A DNA stretch of 64,000 bases from an uncultured Sphingomonadaceae bacterium (GTDB taxonomy: Bacteria; Pseudomonadota; Alphaproteobacteria; Sphingomonadales; Sphingomonadaceae): positions 1-64,000 of the forward strand of contig CALKJZ010000024.1 of assembly GCA_937995515.1 (NCBI GenBank). Direction: 5' to 3'. The translations under genes and the position numbers were made by a program. The notes below the pieces were generated by a model that was not told the origin of the DNA, did no database searches, and worked only from the letters and a program-made list of their open reading frames with translations. Below, in pieces: positions 29,874 through 39,953 of the stretch; within the stretch, counting starts at the first letter, position 1, and every line of letters begins with the position of its first letter.

Positions 29874-29886
29874 GCGGGCCGACCGC

Positions 29887-29914
29887 GGGGCCGGCCGTAT
29901 CGCCGGCCGGCCCC
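29887..29914 (+). terminator. 11-bp hairpin between ahpC and ahpD
   Basis: GGGGCCGGCCG (29887-29897) pairs perfectly with 29904-29914 across a 6-base loop, 13 bp after the ahpC stop and 40 bp before ahpD. It could attenuate read-through so that AhpC is made in excess of AhpD, or protect the 3' end of the ahpC message. No U-run follows. Confidence 0.5.
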
Positions 29915-29954
29915 TGCTGACTTCCCTTCCAGTCCCAGCCGCAGGAGCCCGGCC

Positions 29955-30476
29955 ATGCAGGTCGTCGAACTCGCGCGCGCCCTTCCCGATTTCGCGAAGG
30001 ACCTGCGCCTTAACATGTCGTTGCTGATGAACGAGACCGTGCTGAGCGACCAGCAGAAGCTCGGAACCCTTCTCGCCTGCGCGCACGCAACGGGCGTCCG
30101 GCCGCTGATTGCCGCCGCCGAGGCCGATGCGGCAGCGCTGCTTTCGCCCGAGGCGATGAACGCCGCGCGGGCTGCAGCGGCCATCATGGCGATGAACAAT
30201 GTCTACTATCGGTTCACCCACCTTGCCTCCAACCCGCAATATCGGACCTTGCCGGCACGGCTGCGCATGAACGTGATTGGCGCGCCGGGGATCGACAAGG
30301 CCGATTTCGAGCTCTTCTCGCTTGCCGTCTCGGCCATCAACGGCTGCGGCGCCTGCATCGACAGCCATGAGAAGGTGCTGGTGCAGCACGGCGTGACGCC
30401 GGAGGTGGTCCAGGCGGCCGTGCGGCTTGCAAGCGTGGTGGCAGCCGTGGGCGCAACGCTGCGCGCAACCGCCTGA
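29955..30476 (+). CDS. ahpD: Alkyl hydroperoxidase AhpD
   Basis: A 173-residue carboxymuconolactone-decarboxylase-fold protein with the AhpD active site: C131-G-A-C134 followed by H138 in NGCGACIDSHEKV. In mycobacteria AhpD links AhpC to lipoylated SucB and Lpd as electron donors. The order oxyR/ahpC-ahpD supports the same role here. The start ATG has GCAGGAG upstream. The length matches the family (about 175). Confidence 0.95.
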   Translation: MQVVELARALPDFAKDLRLNMSLLMNETVLSDQQKLGTLLACAHATGVRPLIAAAEADAAALLSPEAMNAARAAAAIMAMNNVYYRFTHLASNPQYRTLPARLRMNVIGAPGIDKADFELFSLAVSAINGCGACIDSHEKVLVQHGVTPEVVQAAVRLASVVAAVGATLRATA

Positions 30477-30584
30477 CCGGCGCGGTGCGCCGGGCGCCGG
30501 CGCCCTCTCCGTCCGGAGGGTGGATTTGAGTGGCGCTTGGAGCTATGGCAGGCCCATGCGGCAGCAAGCGCGCAAGGGGCGGCC

Positions 30585-31274
30585 ATGGGCCTGATCGCCT
30601 ACCTCGACAGCGTGAAGGCGCGCGACCCGGCGCCGCGCTCGCGCCTCGAGATCCTCACCTACCCGGGCGTCTGGGCCCTCGGCTTCCATCGCATCGCCCA
30701 TGCGCTCTATCGCTGGCGGCTGTTCCTGCTCGCGCGCATGGTCAACCACCTCAGCCGGTTCCTCACGGCAATCGACATCCACCCGGGCGCGCGGATCGGG
30801 CGCAACCTGTTCATCGACCATGGCTTTGTGGTGATCGGCGAAACCTCCGAGATTGGCGACAATGTGACCATCTACCAGGGCGCGACCCTGGGCGGCACCA
30901 ACCCGACCTCCGGCGTCGGCGGCAAGCGCCACCCGACCATCGGCAATGATGTCGTCGTCTCGCTGGGCGCAGCCATCCTCGGCCCCATCCGCGTGGGCGA
31001 TGGCGCACGAATCGGCGCCAATGCGGTTGTCACAAGGGATGTCGCCCCCGGCGCCACCATGGTCGGGATCCCGGCGCGGCCGGTTCCCGTGCCCGCGGAA
31101 GACCGGCAGCAGTTCACCCCCTATGGCGCGCCCTGCTCCGAGCGGTTCGACCCTGTCACCCAGCGGGTCGAGCTTCTGAAGTGCGAGATGGAGGAGCTGC
31201 GCGCCCGGCTGGAGGCGTTCGCGCGCGAGGAGGCCGCACGCCAGGCTGCAGCCGGCCGCGGCGAGGCGGCGTGA
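30585..31274 (+). CDS. cysE: Serine O-acetyltransferase CysE/EpsC
   Basis: Catalyses acetyl transfer from acetyl-CoA to serine, the first step of cysteine synthesis. The 229-residue protein has the N-terminal helical part [19 protein letters not shown], the catalytic FHRIAHAL, and a left-handed hexapeptide beta helix ([20 protein letters not shown] and [20 protein letters not shown]). The C-terminal tail is a polar helix. I took the ATG at 30585, preceded by AAGGGG, rather than a TTG 16 codons upstream, since the family begins at this point. Confidence 0.93.
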   Translation: MGLIAYLDSVKARDPAPRSRLEILTYPGVWALGFHRIAHALYRWRLFLLARMVNHLSRFLTAIDIHPGARIGRNLFIDHGFVVIGETSEIGDNVTIYQGATLGGTNPTSGVGGKRHPTIGNDVVVSLGAAILGPIRVGDGARIGANAVVTRDVAPGATMVGIPARPVPVPAEDRQQFTPYGAPCSERFDPVTQRVELLKCEMEELRARLEAFAREEAARQAAAGRGEAA

Positions 31275-31344
31275 CGGGCCGCCCGACGGGACGGCTCGCA
31301 GGCAGGCCCGAGACCCGCGCGCAGCGGGGCGCAACGGGCCGGGC

Positions 31345-31680
31345 ATGATGGGGGTGACTCCGCTTTTTGCGCGGCATGGGCAGGTGGTGTTCGACCGCGC
31401 CGAGCTCGACCAGATCATAGAGCTCTACGGCCGGATGGTGGCCGCCGGCCACTGGCGCGACTATGCGATCGACCTCGGCCAGCGCTCGGCCACCTTCAGC
31501 GCCTTCCGCCGCGCCTCCGAGCGGCCCGACATGCGGCTGGTGAAGGATCCGGCACTCCGCCACCGGCAGGGGCAATATGCGCTGATCGGGGAACATGGCA
31601 CGGTGCTGAAGCGCGGCCACGACCTCGGCGCCGTACTTGCACCCGCCCGCCGGCGGCTCCTGAAGCTGGTTGCAGACTAG
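31345..31680 (+). CDS. DUF2794 domain protein
   Basis: A 111-residue protein matching the alphaproteobacterial DUF2794 family: PLFARHGQVVFDRAELDQII, then YGRMVAAGHWRDYAIDL and a basic C-terminal part PARRRLLKLV. The function is unknown. Two consecutive ATG codons are possible starts. Its stop TAG overlaps by two bases the stop of the SDR gene on the other strand, so the genes are convergent without any space for a separate terminator. Confidence 0.82.
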   Translation: MMGVTPLFARHGQVVFDRAELDQIIELYGRMVAAGHWRDYAIDLGQRSATFSAFRRASERPDMRLVKDPALRHRQGQYALIGEHGTVLKRGHDLGAVLAPARRRLLKLVAD

Positions 31681-32459
31681 CGGCTGAAGATCTCGGCCGC
31701 CGTCGGGTTGCGGCGCAGGCGCAGGCCGCCCGAGACATGGAAGGCTTCGCCGGTCATGAAACATTCGTCGGAGGCGGCAAAGACCGCTGCTGCAGCCACA
31801 TCCTCGGCGGTGCCGATGCGCCCCAGCGGATATTCCCGTGCAAAGGCCGCCTCGAAGCCCGGAACGGCCGCGAAGACGCCGCTCGTCATCGGGCTCAGCG
31901 TGAGCCCGGGCACGAGCGAGTTGGCGCGGATCCCGTATTTTCCATATTGGTAGGCAATGCAGCGGATCAGCGCGTCGCCCGCCGCCTTGGTGGCGATATA
32001 GGCGGCATGGTCGTCGATGATCCGGTCCGTCGTTGCCGACGAGACCTGGAGGATCGCGCCGCCGCCGTGCGCCGCCATCACCGGCACAAACGCCTGCAGA
32101 AGGTGGTGCACCCCCTTGAACTGGAGCGCCGAGAGCAGCTCGAGCTCCTCCTCGCTCACCTTCTCCAGCGGCGTGAGCGGGGCCACGCCCGCGCAGTTGA
32201 CAAGAATGTCCACCCGTCCGCCGAGCTGCCCGAGGGCCGTGTCCCGCAGCGCTTCCACCTCGGCGCGGTGGCGGATGTCGGCCAGCGCGAAATGCCCGCC
32301 GATCTCGGCGGCGAGCGCGGCAAGCGGCGCCTGTCTCCGCCCGGCGACGACCACGACTGCGCCTTCGGCCGCAAAGCGGCGGGCGATGGCCTGGCCGATG
32401 TTCCCCTCGCCTGCGGCGCCGACGACAACGGCCGTCTTGCCCGCCAGCCGCCCGCTCAT
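31677..32459 (-). CDS. SDR-family oxidoreductase
   Basis: A 260-residue short-chain dehydrogenase. The cofactor site reads VVVGAAGEGNIGQAIARRF, a variant of the glycine motif, followed by an Arg-rich AGRR segment suggesting NADP preference; VNCAG and the catalytic Ser (QVSSATT) and Tyr-x3-Lys (YIATK) are present. It is the last gene of the fatty-acid oxidation operon and its ATG overlaps the upstream stop by four bases. It may reduce or oxidise a hydroxyacyl intermediate; the exact substrate is unknown. Confidence 0.88.
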   Translation of the reverse strand: MSGRLAGKTAVVVGAAGEGNIGQAIARRFAAEGAVVVVAGRRQAPLAALAAEIGGHFALADIRHRAEVEALRDTALGQLGGRVDILVNCAGVAPLTPLEKVSEEELELLSALQFKGVHHLLQAFVPVMAAHGGGAILQVSSATTDRIIDDHAAYIATKAAGDALIRCIAYQYGKYGIRANSLVPGLTLSPMTSGVFAAVPGFEAAFAREYPLGRIGTAEDVAAAAVFAASDECFMTGEAFHVSGGLRLRRNPTAAEIFSR

Positions 32460-33421
32460 GCAGGAACCGCGATGCGGCCGATGCGGCCCAGCACCTCCTC
32501 CGCCTCGGCCACGGTGCGGCGCACGATTTCGCCGGCGGGCAGGATCTCGTGCACGCCACCACCGGACTGGCCGGCGGCAAGGCACTGGGTTTCCGGGTCC
32601 ACATTGTCGACGATGCCGGCAATCGGGCCGAGCCGGTTGAGCTGGGCCGATTCCATCACCTGCAGCGGGAAGGGCTTGGCCTTCTTGGTCTCATACTCCT
32701 CGGTCGTGCGGTTGCGGATGGCGCGCAGGGTCTTGCCGGTAAACGCCCGGCTGACCACCGTGTCGCTCTCGCCCATGGCCAGAATCGCATCCTTGTAGGC
32801 CCGGGCGGCGTGCGCCTCCTCGCTGGCGATGAAGCGCGTGCCCATCCACACCCCCACGCAGCCCAGCGCCAGCGCCGCGGCAAGGCCCCGGCCATCGTAG
32901 AGCCCGCCGGCTGCCACCACCGGGATGCGGACGGCATCGACCACCTGCGGCCAGAGCGCCAGCGAGGCAACCGAGCCAGTATGCCCGCCGCCCTCGGTTC
33001 CCTGGGCGATCACGGCGTCGCAACCGGCATCCTCGGCCTTCTTCGCATGGTCGACCTTGCCCACCATCGCCATCACGAGGATTCCCGCAGCCTTCAGCTG
33101 CGCGATGATGGGCGTGGGCACGCCCAGCCCGGCCACGAAGGCCTTTGCCCCCTCCTCGATGATCACGTCGACCGAGGCGGTCAGCGTTTCCGGCTGGGCG
33201 GCAAGGAGGTCGACCCCGAAGGGCCTGTCGGTCAGCGCCTTCACCTGCTGCATCTGCGCGCGGATGAAGGCCGGCGAGGTGCCGGCCATGCCGAGTGTTC
33301 CAAAGCCGCCGGCCGCGGAGACGGCGGCTGCGACCTCGGCATAGGAGACACCCCCCATGCCGGCCAGCATGACCGGATGCGGAACGCCAAGCATCTCGGT
33401 GAGCGGGGTGGAAATCGCCAT
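32456..33421 (-). CDS. Nitronate monooxygenase family flavoprotein
   Basis: A 321-residue FMN-dependent TIM-barrel protein: HPVMLAGMGGVSYAEVAAAV, the phosphate-binding GTEGGGHTG, and PVVAAGGLYDGRGLAAALALG. In the family, such enzymes oxidise nitronates or act as FMN-dependent enoyl reductases. Its position inside a beta-oxidation operon suggests a role in unsaturated or unusual acyl chains (inference). The start is the ATG that overlaps the FadJ stop by one base; the SDR follows with a 4-base overlap. Confidence 0.88.
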   Translation of the reverse strand: MAISTPLTEMLGVPHPVMLAGMGGVSYAEVAAAVSAAGGFGTLGMAGTSPAFIRAQMQQVKALTDRPFGVDLLAAQPETLTASVDVIIEEGAKAFVAGLGVPTPIIAQLKAAGILVMAMVGKVDHAKKAEDAGCDAVIAQGTEGGGHTGSVASLALWPQVVDAVRIPVVAAGGLYDGRGLAAALALGCVGVWMGTRFIASEEAHAARAYKDAILAMGESDTVVSRAFTGKTLRAIRNRTTEEYETKKAKPFPLQVMESAQLNRLGPIAGIVDNVDPETQCLAAGQSGGGVHEILPAGEIVRRTVAEAEEVLGRIGRIAVPA

Positions 33422-35619
33422 CACGCGGCCTTTCGCGCACGAGCACGACCATAGAAGGTCTCACTGCTCCCTGCCATGTCGCGCAGCAGCTGCGGCGGGG
33501 CGAAGCGCTCGCCGTGGACGGCCGCAAGCCGCTCCAGCGTCTCGACGACATGCGCGATGCCCACCGTGTCCATATGGCTGAACGGGCCGCCCGTGAAGGG
33601 CGCAAAACCCCAGCCGAAGATGGCGCCGAGATCGCCATCCTCCGGCGTTTCCAGCACGCCTTCGGCGAAGCAGCGCGCGCACTCGACCAGCTGGCGGTAG
33701 AGCAGCCGCTCCTTCACCTCGGCGGGCGAGGGCTGGCTGGCCGCCACGGGAAAGTGGGTGGCAAGCTCGGGCCACAGCTGCTTCGGGCTGCCGTCCTCGG
33801 GATAGTGGTAGAAGCCCTTGCCGTTCTTGCGCCCATGGCGGCCGAGCTCCATCATCTTCTCGATGACCGCCTCGCCAGGGCCGGCCCGGTAGGCATCGCC
33901 CAGGTCCTTCCTCGTCTGCTGGGCCACCTTGTAGGACAGGTCGAGGCCCACCTCGTCGTTGACGGCAAGCGGGCCGACCGGCATCCCCATGTGGCGGGCG
34001 CAATTCTCGATGAGCGCGGGCTTCACGCCCTCGCCCAGCATGGCCAGCCCCTCCTGCACGAAGGTGCCAAAGCAGCGCGAGGTATAGAACCCCCGGGAAT
34101 CGTTGACGACGATCGGGGTCTTGCGGATCTGCGCCACATAGTCGAGCGCCTTGGCGATCGCCTCCGGCCCCGTCTCCCTGCCGACGATGATCTCGACGAG
34201 CGGCATCTTCTCCACCGGCGAGAAGAAGTGGATGCCGATGAAGTTGGCCGGCTTCGACCAGCTGGTCGCAAGGCTGGTGATCGGAAGGGTCGAGGTGTTG
34301 GAGCCGAAGATGGTGTCGGCGCCGACCACCGCCTCGGTCGCGCGGGTCACGCTGTCCTTCACGTCGCGCGCTTCGAACACCGCCTCGATGATGAGGTCGC
34401 AGCCGGCAAGGTCGGCATAGTCGGCCGTGGGGTGGATGCGGCCCAGGATTTCGGCCATCTTCGCCTCGTCGGTGCGCCGCTTCTTCAGCCGGTCGGCGGT
34501 ATACTGCTTGCCCTTTTCGGCCGATTCGAGATCCCGGTCGAGCAGCACCACCTCGATGCCGGCCTGGGCCGAGACCATGGCAATGCCCGCGCCCATGAGG
34601 CCAGCGCCCAGCATGCCGAGCTTCCGCGTTGGCGCCCTTGCGATGCCCGCGGGGCGGCGCGCGCCCTTCTCGGCTGCCTGCTTGGAGACGAACAGCGAGC
34701 GGATCATGTTGCTGGCCTGCGGGTCGGCCACGACCTTGGCGAAATATTTGCTCTCGACCCGGATGGCGGTGTCCATCGGCAGCTGCGCGCCTTCATAGAC
34801 GGCCGAGAGAATGGCCTTCACCTGGTTCATGTTGCCGTAGGACTGCCGGTGCGCCATGGCGGTCCCGCCGATGAAGGTCTGCGCAAAGCCGGGGTGCATG
34901 TGACCCGCGCCGCCGGGGAACTTGAAGCCCTTCTCGTCCCACGGCTGGGTGGCCTTGCCCGGATTGGCCTTCACCCACGCCTTGGCGCGGGCCACGATCT
35001 CCTCGGCCGGCGCCAGCTCCTGCACCACGCCGAACGAGAGCGCTTCCTGCGGGCTCATGTTCTTGCCCTGGAGGAGGTACATGAGCGCCGGCTGCACGCC
35101 CATGAGCCGCGGCAGGCGCTGCGTCCCGCCCGCGCCGGGGAAGAGGCCGACGAGCACTTCCGGAAGCCCGAGCTGGATCTTCGGATTGTCGGCCACCACG
35201 CGGTAGTGGCAGGCGAGCACGATCTCGAGCCCGCCGCCCAGTGCAAGACCGTTGACGGCCGCCGCCACCGGCTTGCCCGAGGTCTCGAGGTCGCGCAGCA
35301 GCCGGTTGAGCCCGAACACGCCCTCGAAGAGCCGCGCCATGCGGGATTTGCCCGCGCCTGCAGCCGCCTCCGCGCTTGCGTTGCCGCCGGCGGCAAAGTT
35401 CATGCCCTTAAGATCGGCGCCGGCCACGAAGCCCGAGGCCTTGCCCGAGGTGATGACGGCGCCCCGCACCGAATCATCGGTGCGGATCCGCAGGACGGCA
35501 GCTGCGAGATCGCGCGCGAGGGCTTCGTTGATGACATTCATCGAAAGCCCGGGGCAGTCGATGGTCAGCGTCAGGATGCCGTCGGAATCCAGCTCCTGGG
35601 CGATGGCAGTCTCGGTCAT
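33421..35619 (-). CDS. fadJ: FadJ/FadB-like 3-hydroxyacyl-CoA dehydrogenase/enoyl-CoA hydratase
   Basis: A 732-residue bifunctional beta-oxidation enzyme. Residues about 1-200 form a crotonase domain (VAGADLKGMNFA oxyanion region and ALGGGLEIVLACHYRV with the catalytic Glu). An NAD site LGMLGAGLMGAGIAM starts the dehydrogenase domain (about 330), which has ANFIGIHFFSPVEKMPLVEI with the catalytic His and ends in two C-terminal helical repeats (GMPVGPLAVNDEVGLDL). It hydrates trans-2-enoyl-CoA and oxidises the 3-hydroxyacyl product. It is coupled to the NMO-like gene and 46 bp after the thiolase. Confidence 0.93.
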   Translation of the reverse strand: MTETAIAQELDSDGILTLTIDCPGLSMNVINEALARDLAAAVLRIRTDDSVRGAVITSGKASGFVAGADLKGMNFAAGGNASAEAAAGAGKSRMARLFEGVFGLNRLLRDLETSGKPVAAAVNGLALGGGLEIVLACHYRVVADNPKIQLGLPEVLVGLFPGAGGTQRLPRLMGVQPALMYLLQGKNMSPQEALSFGVVQELAPAEEIVARAKAWVKANPGKATQPWDEKGFKFPGGAGHMHPGFAQTFIGGTAMAHRQSYGNMNQVKAILSAVYEGAQLPMDTAIRVESKYFAKVVADPQASNMIRSLFVSKQAAEKGARRPAGIARAPTRKLGMLGAGLMGAGIAMVSAQAGIEVVLLDRDLESAEKGKQYTADRLKKRRTDEAKMAEILGRIHPTADYADLAGCDLIIEAVFEARDVKDSVTRATEAVVGADTIFGSNTSTLPITSLATSWSKPANFIGIHFFSPVEKMPLVEIIVGRETGPEAIAKALDYVAQIRKTPIVVNDSRGFYTSRCFGTFVQEGLAMLGEGVKPALIENCARHMGMPVGPLAVNDEVGLDLSYKVAQQTRKDLGDAYRAGPGEAVIEKMMELGRHGRKNGKGFYHYPEDGSPKQLWPELATHFPVAASQPSPAEVKERLLYRQLVECARCFAEGVLETPEDGDLGAIFGWGFAPFTGGPFSHMDTVGIAHVVETLERLAAVHGERFAPPQLLRDMAGSSETFYGRARARKAA

Positions 35620-35665
35620 GAGGTTCTCCGGAATGGCGGGTGGGCGGGGCGGGCGGGGCCGGCGG

Positions 35666-36877
35666 TCAGACGCGCTCGATGACGGTTGCCGTGCCCATGC
35701 CGGCGCCCACGCACAGCGTGACGAGGGCGGTGTTGAGGTCGCGGCGCTCCAGCTCGTCGAGCACGGTGCCGAGGATCATGCCCCCGGTCGCGCCCAGCGG
35801 ATGGCCCATCGCGATCGCGCCGCCGTTCACGTTCATCTTCTCGTGCGGGATGTCCATGTGCTTCATCATCCGCAGCACGACGCTTGCGAAGGCCTCGTTC
35901 AGCTCGAAGAGGTCGATGTCGTCCTTGGTCATGCCGAGCCGGTCGAGCAGCTTCTGCGTGACGAGCGCCGGACCCGTCAGCATGATGGCAGGCTCCGAGC
36001 CGATGGAGGCCATGCCCTTGATACGCGCGCGGGGCTTCAGGCCATATTTCGCGCCGATCTCCCGGTTGCCGACGAGCACGGCCGAGGCGCCATCGACGAT
36101 CCCCGACGAGTTGCCCGCATGGTGGACGTGGTTCACGCGCTCGACCTCAGGGTAGCGGAGCTTGGCGATCTCGTCGAAGCCCGGCATCTGCTCGCCAATG
36201 CCGGCAAACGAGGGCGACAGCGCGGCAAGCGACTGCATGTCGGTGCCCGGGCGGATATGCTCGTCGCGCTCCAGCACGATCTCGCCGATCACGTCGCGCA
36301 CCGGCACGATGGACCGGTCGAAGCGGCCCTCCTCCCACGCGCGCGCCGCGCGCTTCTGCGACTCCACGGCATAGGCATCGACATCGTCGCGCGAGAAGCC
36401 GTCGAGCGTGGCGATGAGATCCGCCCCGATCCCCTGCGGCAGGAAATAGGTCTTGAAGGCAACCGACGGATCCATCGCCCATGCGCCGCCATCCGAGCCC
36501 ATGGGCACGCGGCTCATGCTCTCCACCCCGCCGCCGATGGCAAACTCCGCCTCGCCGGCGATCACCTTGGCCGCCGCCATGTTGACCGCCTCGAGGCCCG
36601 AGGCGCAGAAGCGGTTGATCTGCACGCCTGCGGTGGTCTGGGCATAGTCCGCGTTGAGGACGGCGATGCGGGCAATGTCGGCGCCCTGCTCCCCCACCGG
36701 CGATACGACACCGAGCACCACATCGTCGACATCCTTCGTGTCGATCGCGTTGCGGTCGCGGATCGCGGCCAGCACCTGCGTGGCAAGCTGGATGGGCGTG
36801 ATCTCGTGCAGCGCGCCATCCTTGCGGCCCTTGCCACGGGGGGTGCGCACGGCGTCGTAGATAAAGGCTTCAGGCAT
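35666..36877 (-). CDS. Acetyl-CoA C-acyltransferase (thiolase)
   Basis: A 403-residue thiolase cleaving 3-ketoacyl-CoA with CoA. The nucleophile is C91 in [12 protein letters not shown], with HPLGATGG supplying the His and CVGAGMGTA the second active-site Cys near the end. The start ATG is preceded by GGAGG. It lies between the acyl-CoA dehydrogenase (86 bp) and the FadJ-like gene, completing the beta-oxidation set. Chain length preference is not evident. Confidence 0.93.
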   Translation of the reverse strand: MPEAFIYDAVRTPRGKGRKDGALHEITPIQLATQVLAAIRDRNAIDTKDVDDVVLGVVSPVGEQGADIARIAVLNADYAQTTAGVQINRFCASGLEAVNMAAAKVIAGEAEFAIGGGVESMSRVPMGSDGGAWAMDPSVAFKTYFLPQGIGADLIATLDGFSRDDVDAYAVESQKRAARAWEEGRFDRSIVPVRDVIGEIVLERDEHIRPGTDMQSLAALSPSFAGIGEQMPGFDEIAKLRYPEVERVNHVHHAGNSSGIVDGASAVLVGNREIGAKYGLKPRARIKGMASIGSEPAIMLTGPALVTQKLLDRLGMTKDDIDLFELNEAFASVVLRMMKHMDIPHEKMNVNGGAIAMGHPLGATGGMILGTVLDELERRDLNTALVTLCVGAGMGTATVIERV

Positions 36878-36963
36878 GGGATCCTCCGGAGGTCTCTCGT
36901 GGGGTGCCTAGGAGCGGCGGGGCTGTCGTGCCACTCCCGCTTTTCATCAGAGGGCGTGTTTCA

Positions 36964-38760
36964 TCAGAAGGCCTCGGCCGGCATCTGCATCAGCGTGTCG
37001 GCCCCGGCCTTCACCTTGCGGGCAAGGCCGGCGCAATCGGGCAGCTGCCGCTCGAAGAAATGGCGCGCCGTCAGGAGCTTGGCTTCGAGGAACAGGCGGT
37101 CGCCGTCGCCCGCGTCGAGTAGCGCCCGGGCGGCGCGGGCCATCACCAGCCAGAAATGGCCGAAGACCACCAGCGCCATCAGCCTGAGATAGGCGGTCGC
37201 CCCGGCGCCCGCGTGGTCGGGATTGGCCATGGCATTCTCGATGAGCCACATCGTTGCGCCCTCGAGATCGGCCCGGGCGGCGGCAAGGTCGCCGGCGAGG
37301 CCTGCCAACCGCGGGTCGGCCTTCGCCTCGGCAATGCCGGCCTCCACCAGCGCAAGGAGGGCGCGCAGGCCCCGGCCGCCGTTCATGGCGAGCTTGCGGC
37401 CCACGAGATCGAGCGCCTGGATGCCGTTTGTGCCCTCGTAGATCATGGCGATGCGCGCGTCGCGAACGAACTGCTCGAGGCCCCATTCGGCGATATAGCC
37501 GTGGCCGCCCAGCACCTGCTGCGCACTGGTGGCATGGAAATAGCCCTCGTCGGTGAGGTGGGCCTTGATAAGGGGGGTCAGCAGCCCGAGCAGGTCGTCG
37601 GCCTGTTCGCGCTCGGCCGGATCGGGCGACCGGTGCGCGAGATCGGCCTGGAAGGCCGCCCACAGGCACAGCGCCCGCGCGCCCTCGGTAAACGCGCGGG
37701 CATCCATCAGCATCCGCCGCACATCCGGGTGCACGAGGATGGGGTCTGCCTTTGCCTGCGGATCCCTGGGGCCGGTGAGGGCGCGGCCCTGCATGCGCTC
37801 GCGCGCATAGCGGGCCGCGTTCTGGTAGGCGATCTCGGCCTGGCCGAGCCCCTGCAGGCCAACGCCAAGACGCGCGATGTTCATCATCACGAACATCGCC
37901 TTCAGCCCCTTCGTCTCCTCGCCGACGAGGAAGCCGGTTGCGCCATCATAGTTCATCACGCAGGTCGCATTGCCGTGGATGCCCATCTTGTGCTCGATGG
38001 CGCCGCAGGAAACGGCGTTGCGCGCACCCAGCGAGCCATCCGCGTTCACGAGGAACTTGGGCACGAGGAACAGGCTGATCCCCTTCACATTGTCGGGCGC
38101 GCCGGGCGCCTTGGCGAGCACGAGGTGGATGATGTTCTCGGCGAGGTCGTGCTCGCCCGAGGAGATGAAGATCTTGGTGCCGGTCACCTTCCAGCTGCCA
38201 TCCGCCTGCGGCTCGGCGCGCGTGCGGATGAGGCCGAGATCGGTCCCGGCCTGCGGCTCGGTGAGGTTCATGGTGCCCGTCCACCGGCCGGCCACCATCG
38301 GCGGCACGTAGACGGCCTTCTGCGCCTCGGAACCTGCCGCCAGCAGCGCGGAGACAGCCCCCTGGGTCAGGCCGGGATACATGGCGAAGGCCATGTTGGC
38401 CGACGAGAGATATTCCTCGAACGCCGAACCGAGCACGTGCGGAAGCCCCTGGCCGCCATATTCCGGCGGCGCCATCAGCGTGCCCCAGCCGCCCTCGCAG
38501 AACGCCCGGTAGGCCTCTGGGAAGCCGCCCGGCGTGGTGACGGAGCCGTCCGGATGGCGGGTGCACCCCTCGCGGTCCCCCACCTGGTTCAGCGGATGGA
38601 GCACCCCTTCCACGAACTTCGCGCCCTCCTCGAGGATGGCCTGCACCATGTCGGGAGTCGCATCGGCGAAACCGGGAAGGTTCTGGACCCGCGACAGGCC
38701 GACCACATGGTCGAGAACGAAGCGGGTATCCCGGACGGGCGCCCTGTAGGTGGCCGGCAT
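36964..38760 (-). CDS. Acyl-CoA dehydrogenase (FadE5-like, 598 aa)
   Basis: A flavoprotein catalysing the first oxidation of acyl-CoA. The N-terminal extension ([20 protein letters not shown]) and 598-residue length place it in the long ACAD group such as mycobacterial FadE5. Conserved features are [13 protein letters not shown] and [13 protein letters not shown] in the beta domain, and [18 protein letters not shown] with the catalytic Glu. The C-terminal extra domain ends with [15 protein letters not shown]. The ATG overlaps the MerR stop by four bases, so synthesis is coupled to the regulator. Confidence 0.92.
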   Translation of the reverse strand: MPATYRAPVRDTRFVLDHVVGLSRVQNLPGFADATPDMVQAILEEGAKFVEGVLHPLNQVGDREGCTRHPDGSVTTPGGFPEAYRAFCEGGWGTLMAPPEYGGQGLPHVLGSAFEEYLSSANMAFAMYPGLTQGAVSALLAAGSEAQKAVYVPPMVAGRWTGTMNLTEPQAGTDLGLIRTRAEPQADGSWKVTGTKIFISSGEHDLAENIIHLVLAKAPGAPDNVKGISLFLVPKFLVNADGSLGARNAVSCGAIEHKMGIHGNATCVMNYDGATGFLVGEETKGLKAMFVMMNIARLGVGLQGLGQAEIAYQNAARYARERMQGRALTGPRDPQAKADPILVHPDVRRMLMDARAFTEGARALCLWAAFQADLAHRSPDPAEREQADDLLGLLTPLIKAHLTDEGYFHATSAQQVLGGHGYIAEWGLEQFVRDARIAMIYEGTNGIQALDLVGRKLAMNGGRGLRALLALVEAGIAEAKADPRLAGLAGDLAAARADLEGATMWLIENAMANPDHAGAGATAYLRLMALVVFGHFWLVMARAARALLDAGDGDRLFLEAKLLTARHFFERQLPDCAGLARKVKAGADTLMQMPAEAF

Positions 38761-39212
38761 CACGTCTCCCCTGCAGCTGCCGCGGGGCCCGGCGCGAGAC
38801 GCGCCTGTTCGGCCTCGAGCCTGCGGCAGAATTGTTCCAGTTCGGCGATCGTCGCCTCGATGTCGGCTTTCTGCGCCTCGAGCGCGGCAATGCGCTCGCG
38901 CGACTTGGCGAGCGCGGCCTTGAGCTGGGTGCGCCGCCCCGGGCCGGGCGCGTAGAGGTCGAGCAGTTCCCGGATGTCGGCGAGGCTGAAGCCCACGTTG
39001 CGGCCGCGCAGGATCCACGCAAGCCGCGCGCGATCGGCGCGGGAATAGAGGCGGGTGGTGCCGCGGCGAACGGGGCGCAGCAGCCCCTCGTCCTCGTAGA
39101 AGCGAAGCGTGCGGGCCGTCACCCCGAACTCCTGCGCGAGGTCGGATATGGAACGCCACTCCTCCCGCGCCGGTTGCGGCGCGGCGTGCGCCGGCTTTGC
39201 TCCCTCTCCCAT
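38760..39212 (-). CDS. MerR-family regulator of the beta-oxidation operon
   Basis: A 150-residue MerR protein. The N-terminal winged helix is [20 protein letters not shown]-type (about 21-41), followed by wing residues [18 protein letters not shown] and a C-terminal dimerisation helix (about 85-140). It lacks the cysteines of metal-sensing MerR proteins, fitting a ligand such as an acyl-CoA (inference). Its gene is first in the operon. AAGGAG lies 7 bases before the ATG and a palindromic candidate operator lies 15 bases upstream, suggesting autoregulation. Its position resembles the MerR-type LiuR regulators of branched-chain and fatty acid degradation. Confidence 0.88.
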   Translation of the reverse strand: MGEGAKPAHAAPQPAREEWRSISDLAQEFGVTARTLRFYEDEGLLRPVRRGTTRLYSRADRARLAWILRGRNVGFSLADIRELLDLYAPGPGRRTQLKAALAKSRERIAALEAQKADIEATIAELEQFCRRLEAEQARLAPGPAAAAGET

Positions 39213-39226
39213 GCCCGGCTCCTTAC

Positions 39227-39248
39227 TTGACCTTTACGTGAGCGTCAA
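39227..39248. promoter_or_regulatory. MerR-type palindromic candidate operator
   Basis: A 22-bp imperfect palindrome (16 of 22 positions symmetric) begins TTGAC and ends GTCAA around an ACGT centre. On the minus strand it overlaps the likely promoter of the MerR gene. Palindromes of the TTGAC-ACGT-GTCAA type are what I recall for LiuR-like MerR regulators. Binding is predicted, not shown. Confidence 0.5.
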
Positions 39249-39953
39249 TCCCCGATCGGCCGCGCCCGGAAAGTGGGCGGCAGCCGCCCCGCCGACCGCG
39301 GGACCGACGCGACACCCAACCCCTGCCGCTCCCGCTGCCGTGTCCGGCTCCCGCACATGGGAGGCCCGGGCGGCCGACAGGGCGCCATCGCCCGGGCTGC
39401 GGCTGCCGCAGGGGCACCGGGCTTGTCCCCGGGCTGGCCTCGCCGTGCGAAGGGGGGCGCCGGTGGGAGATGCCGCGCCGCGGGGCCGCCGGAGGGCCGG
39501 GCAGGCAGGGCGGCCGGCCACAGGGCAACCTCATGCGGCGCAGGGGTGCCCGCAGGCAACGGCTGGACCGCGCGCCGGGCTGGCCGCGCCGTGCACGGGC
39601 AGCTGCTGGGTGGGCTGCGGCCGCGCCGGCCGGCCCGCGCGGCATGGGGTCATGCGCGGCCGGGCGGCGCGAGGCGCGGCCAGAAGGCGAACGGCGCGGG
39701 CGGATGGCGCAAGGCGCAAGCGGAACGGGCACATCCTTCGCCGGCACCCTCGCCGGGATGCCGCGCAGGGCATCGCCGGGAATGCCGGGCGGGGCATTGG
39801 CGGGGATGCGGCAGGAAAAACCGCCCCGCCGCCCGCCGGAGGAGGAAGCGGGCAGCGGGGCGGCCGGGCTGGACCCTGCGTCGTGGCGGGATCAAGGGGG
39901 GTCAACTCCCGCCGCAGCCATGAACGGCGGGCCGGGGGCAGGGTTGCGTTCCG
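39249..39953. other. 705-bp stretch with no recognisable gene
   Basis: Frames are open on both strands, but translations are Arg/Gly/Ala/Pro-rich without domain features or proper ribosome-binding sites. The composition is even more GC-rich than the flanking genes. I see no repeats, hairpins of note or RNA genes. Confidence 0.5.

Noticed and set aside
30520-30594. A 24-codon frame starting GTG in front of cysE as a regulatory leader peptide
   Set aside because: GGAGG lies directly against the GTG, so spacing is wrong, and there is no run of Cys or Ser codons or attenuator-like hairpin pair.
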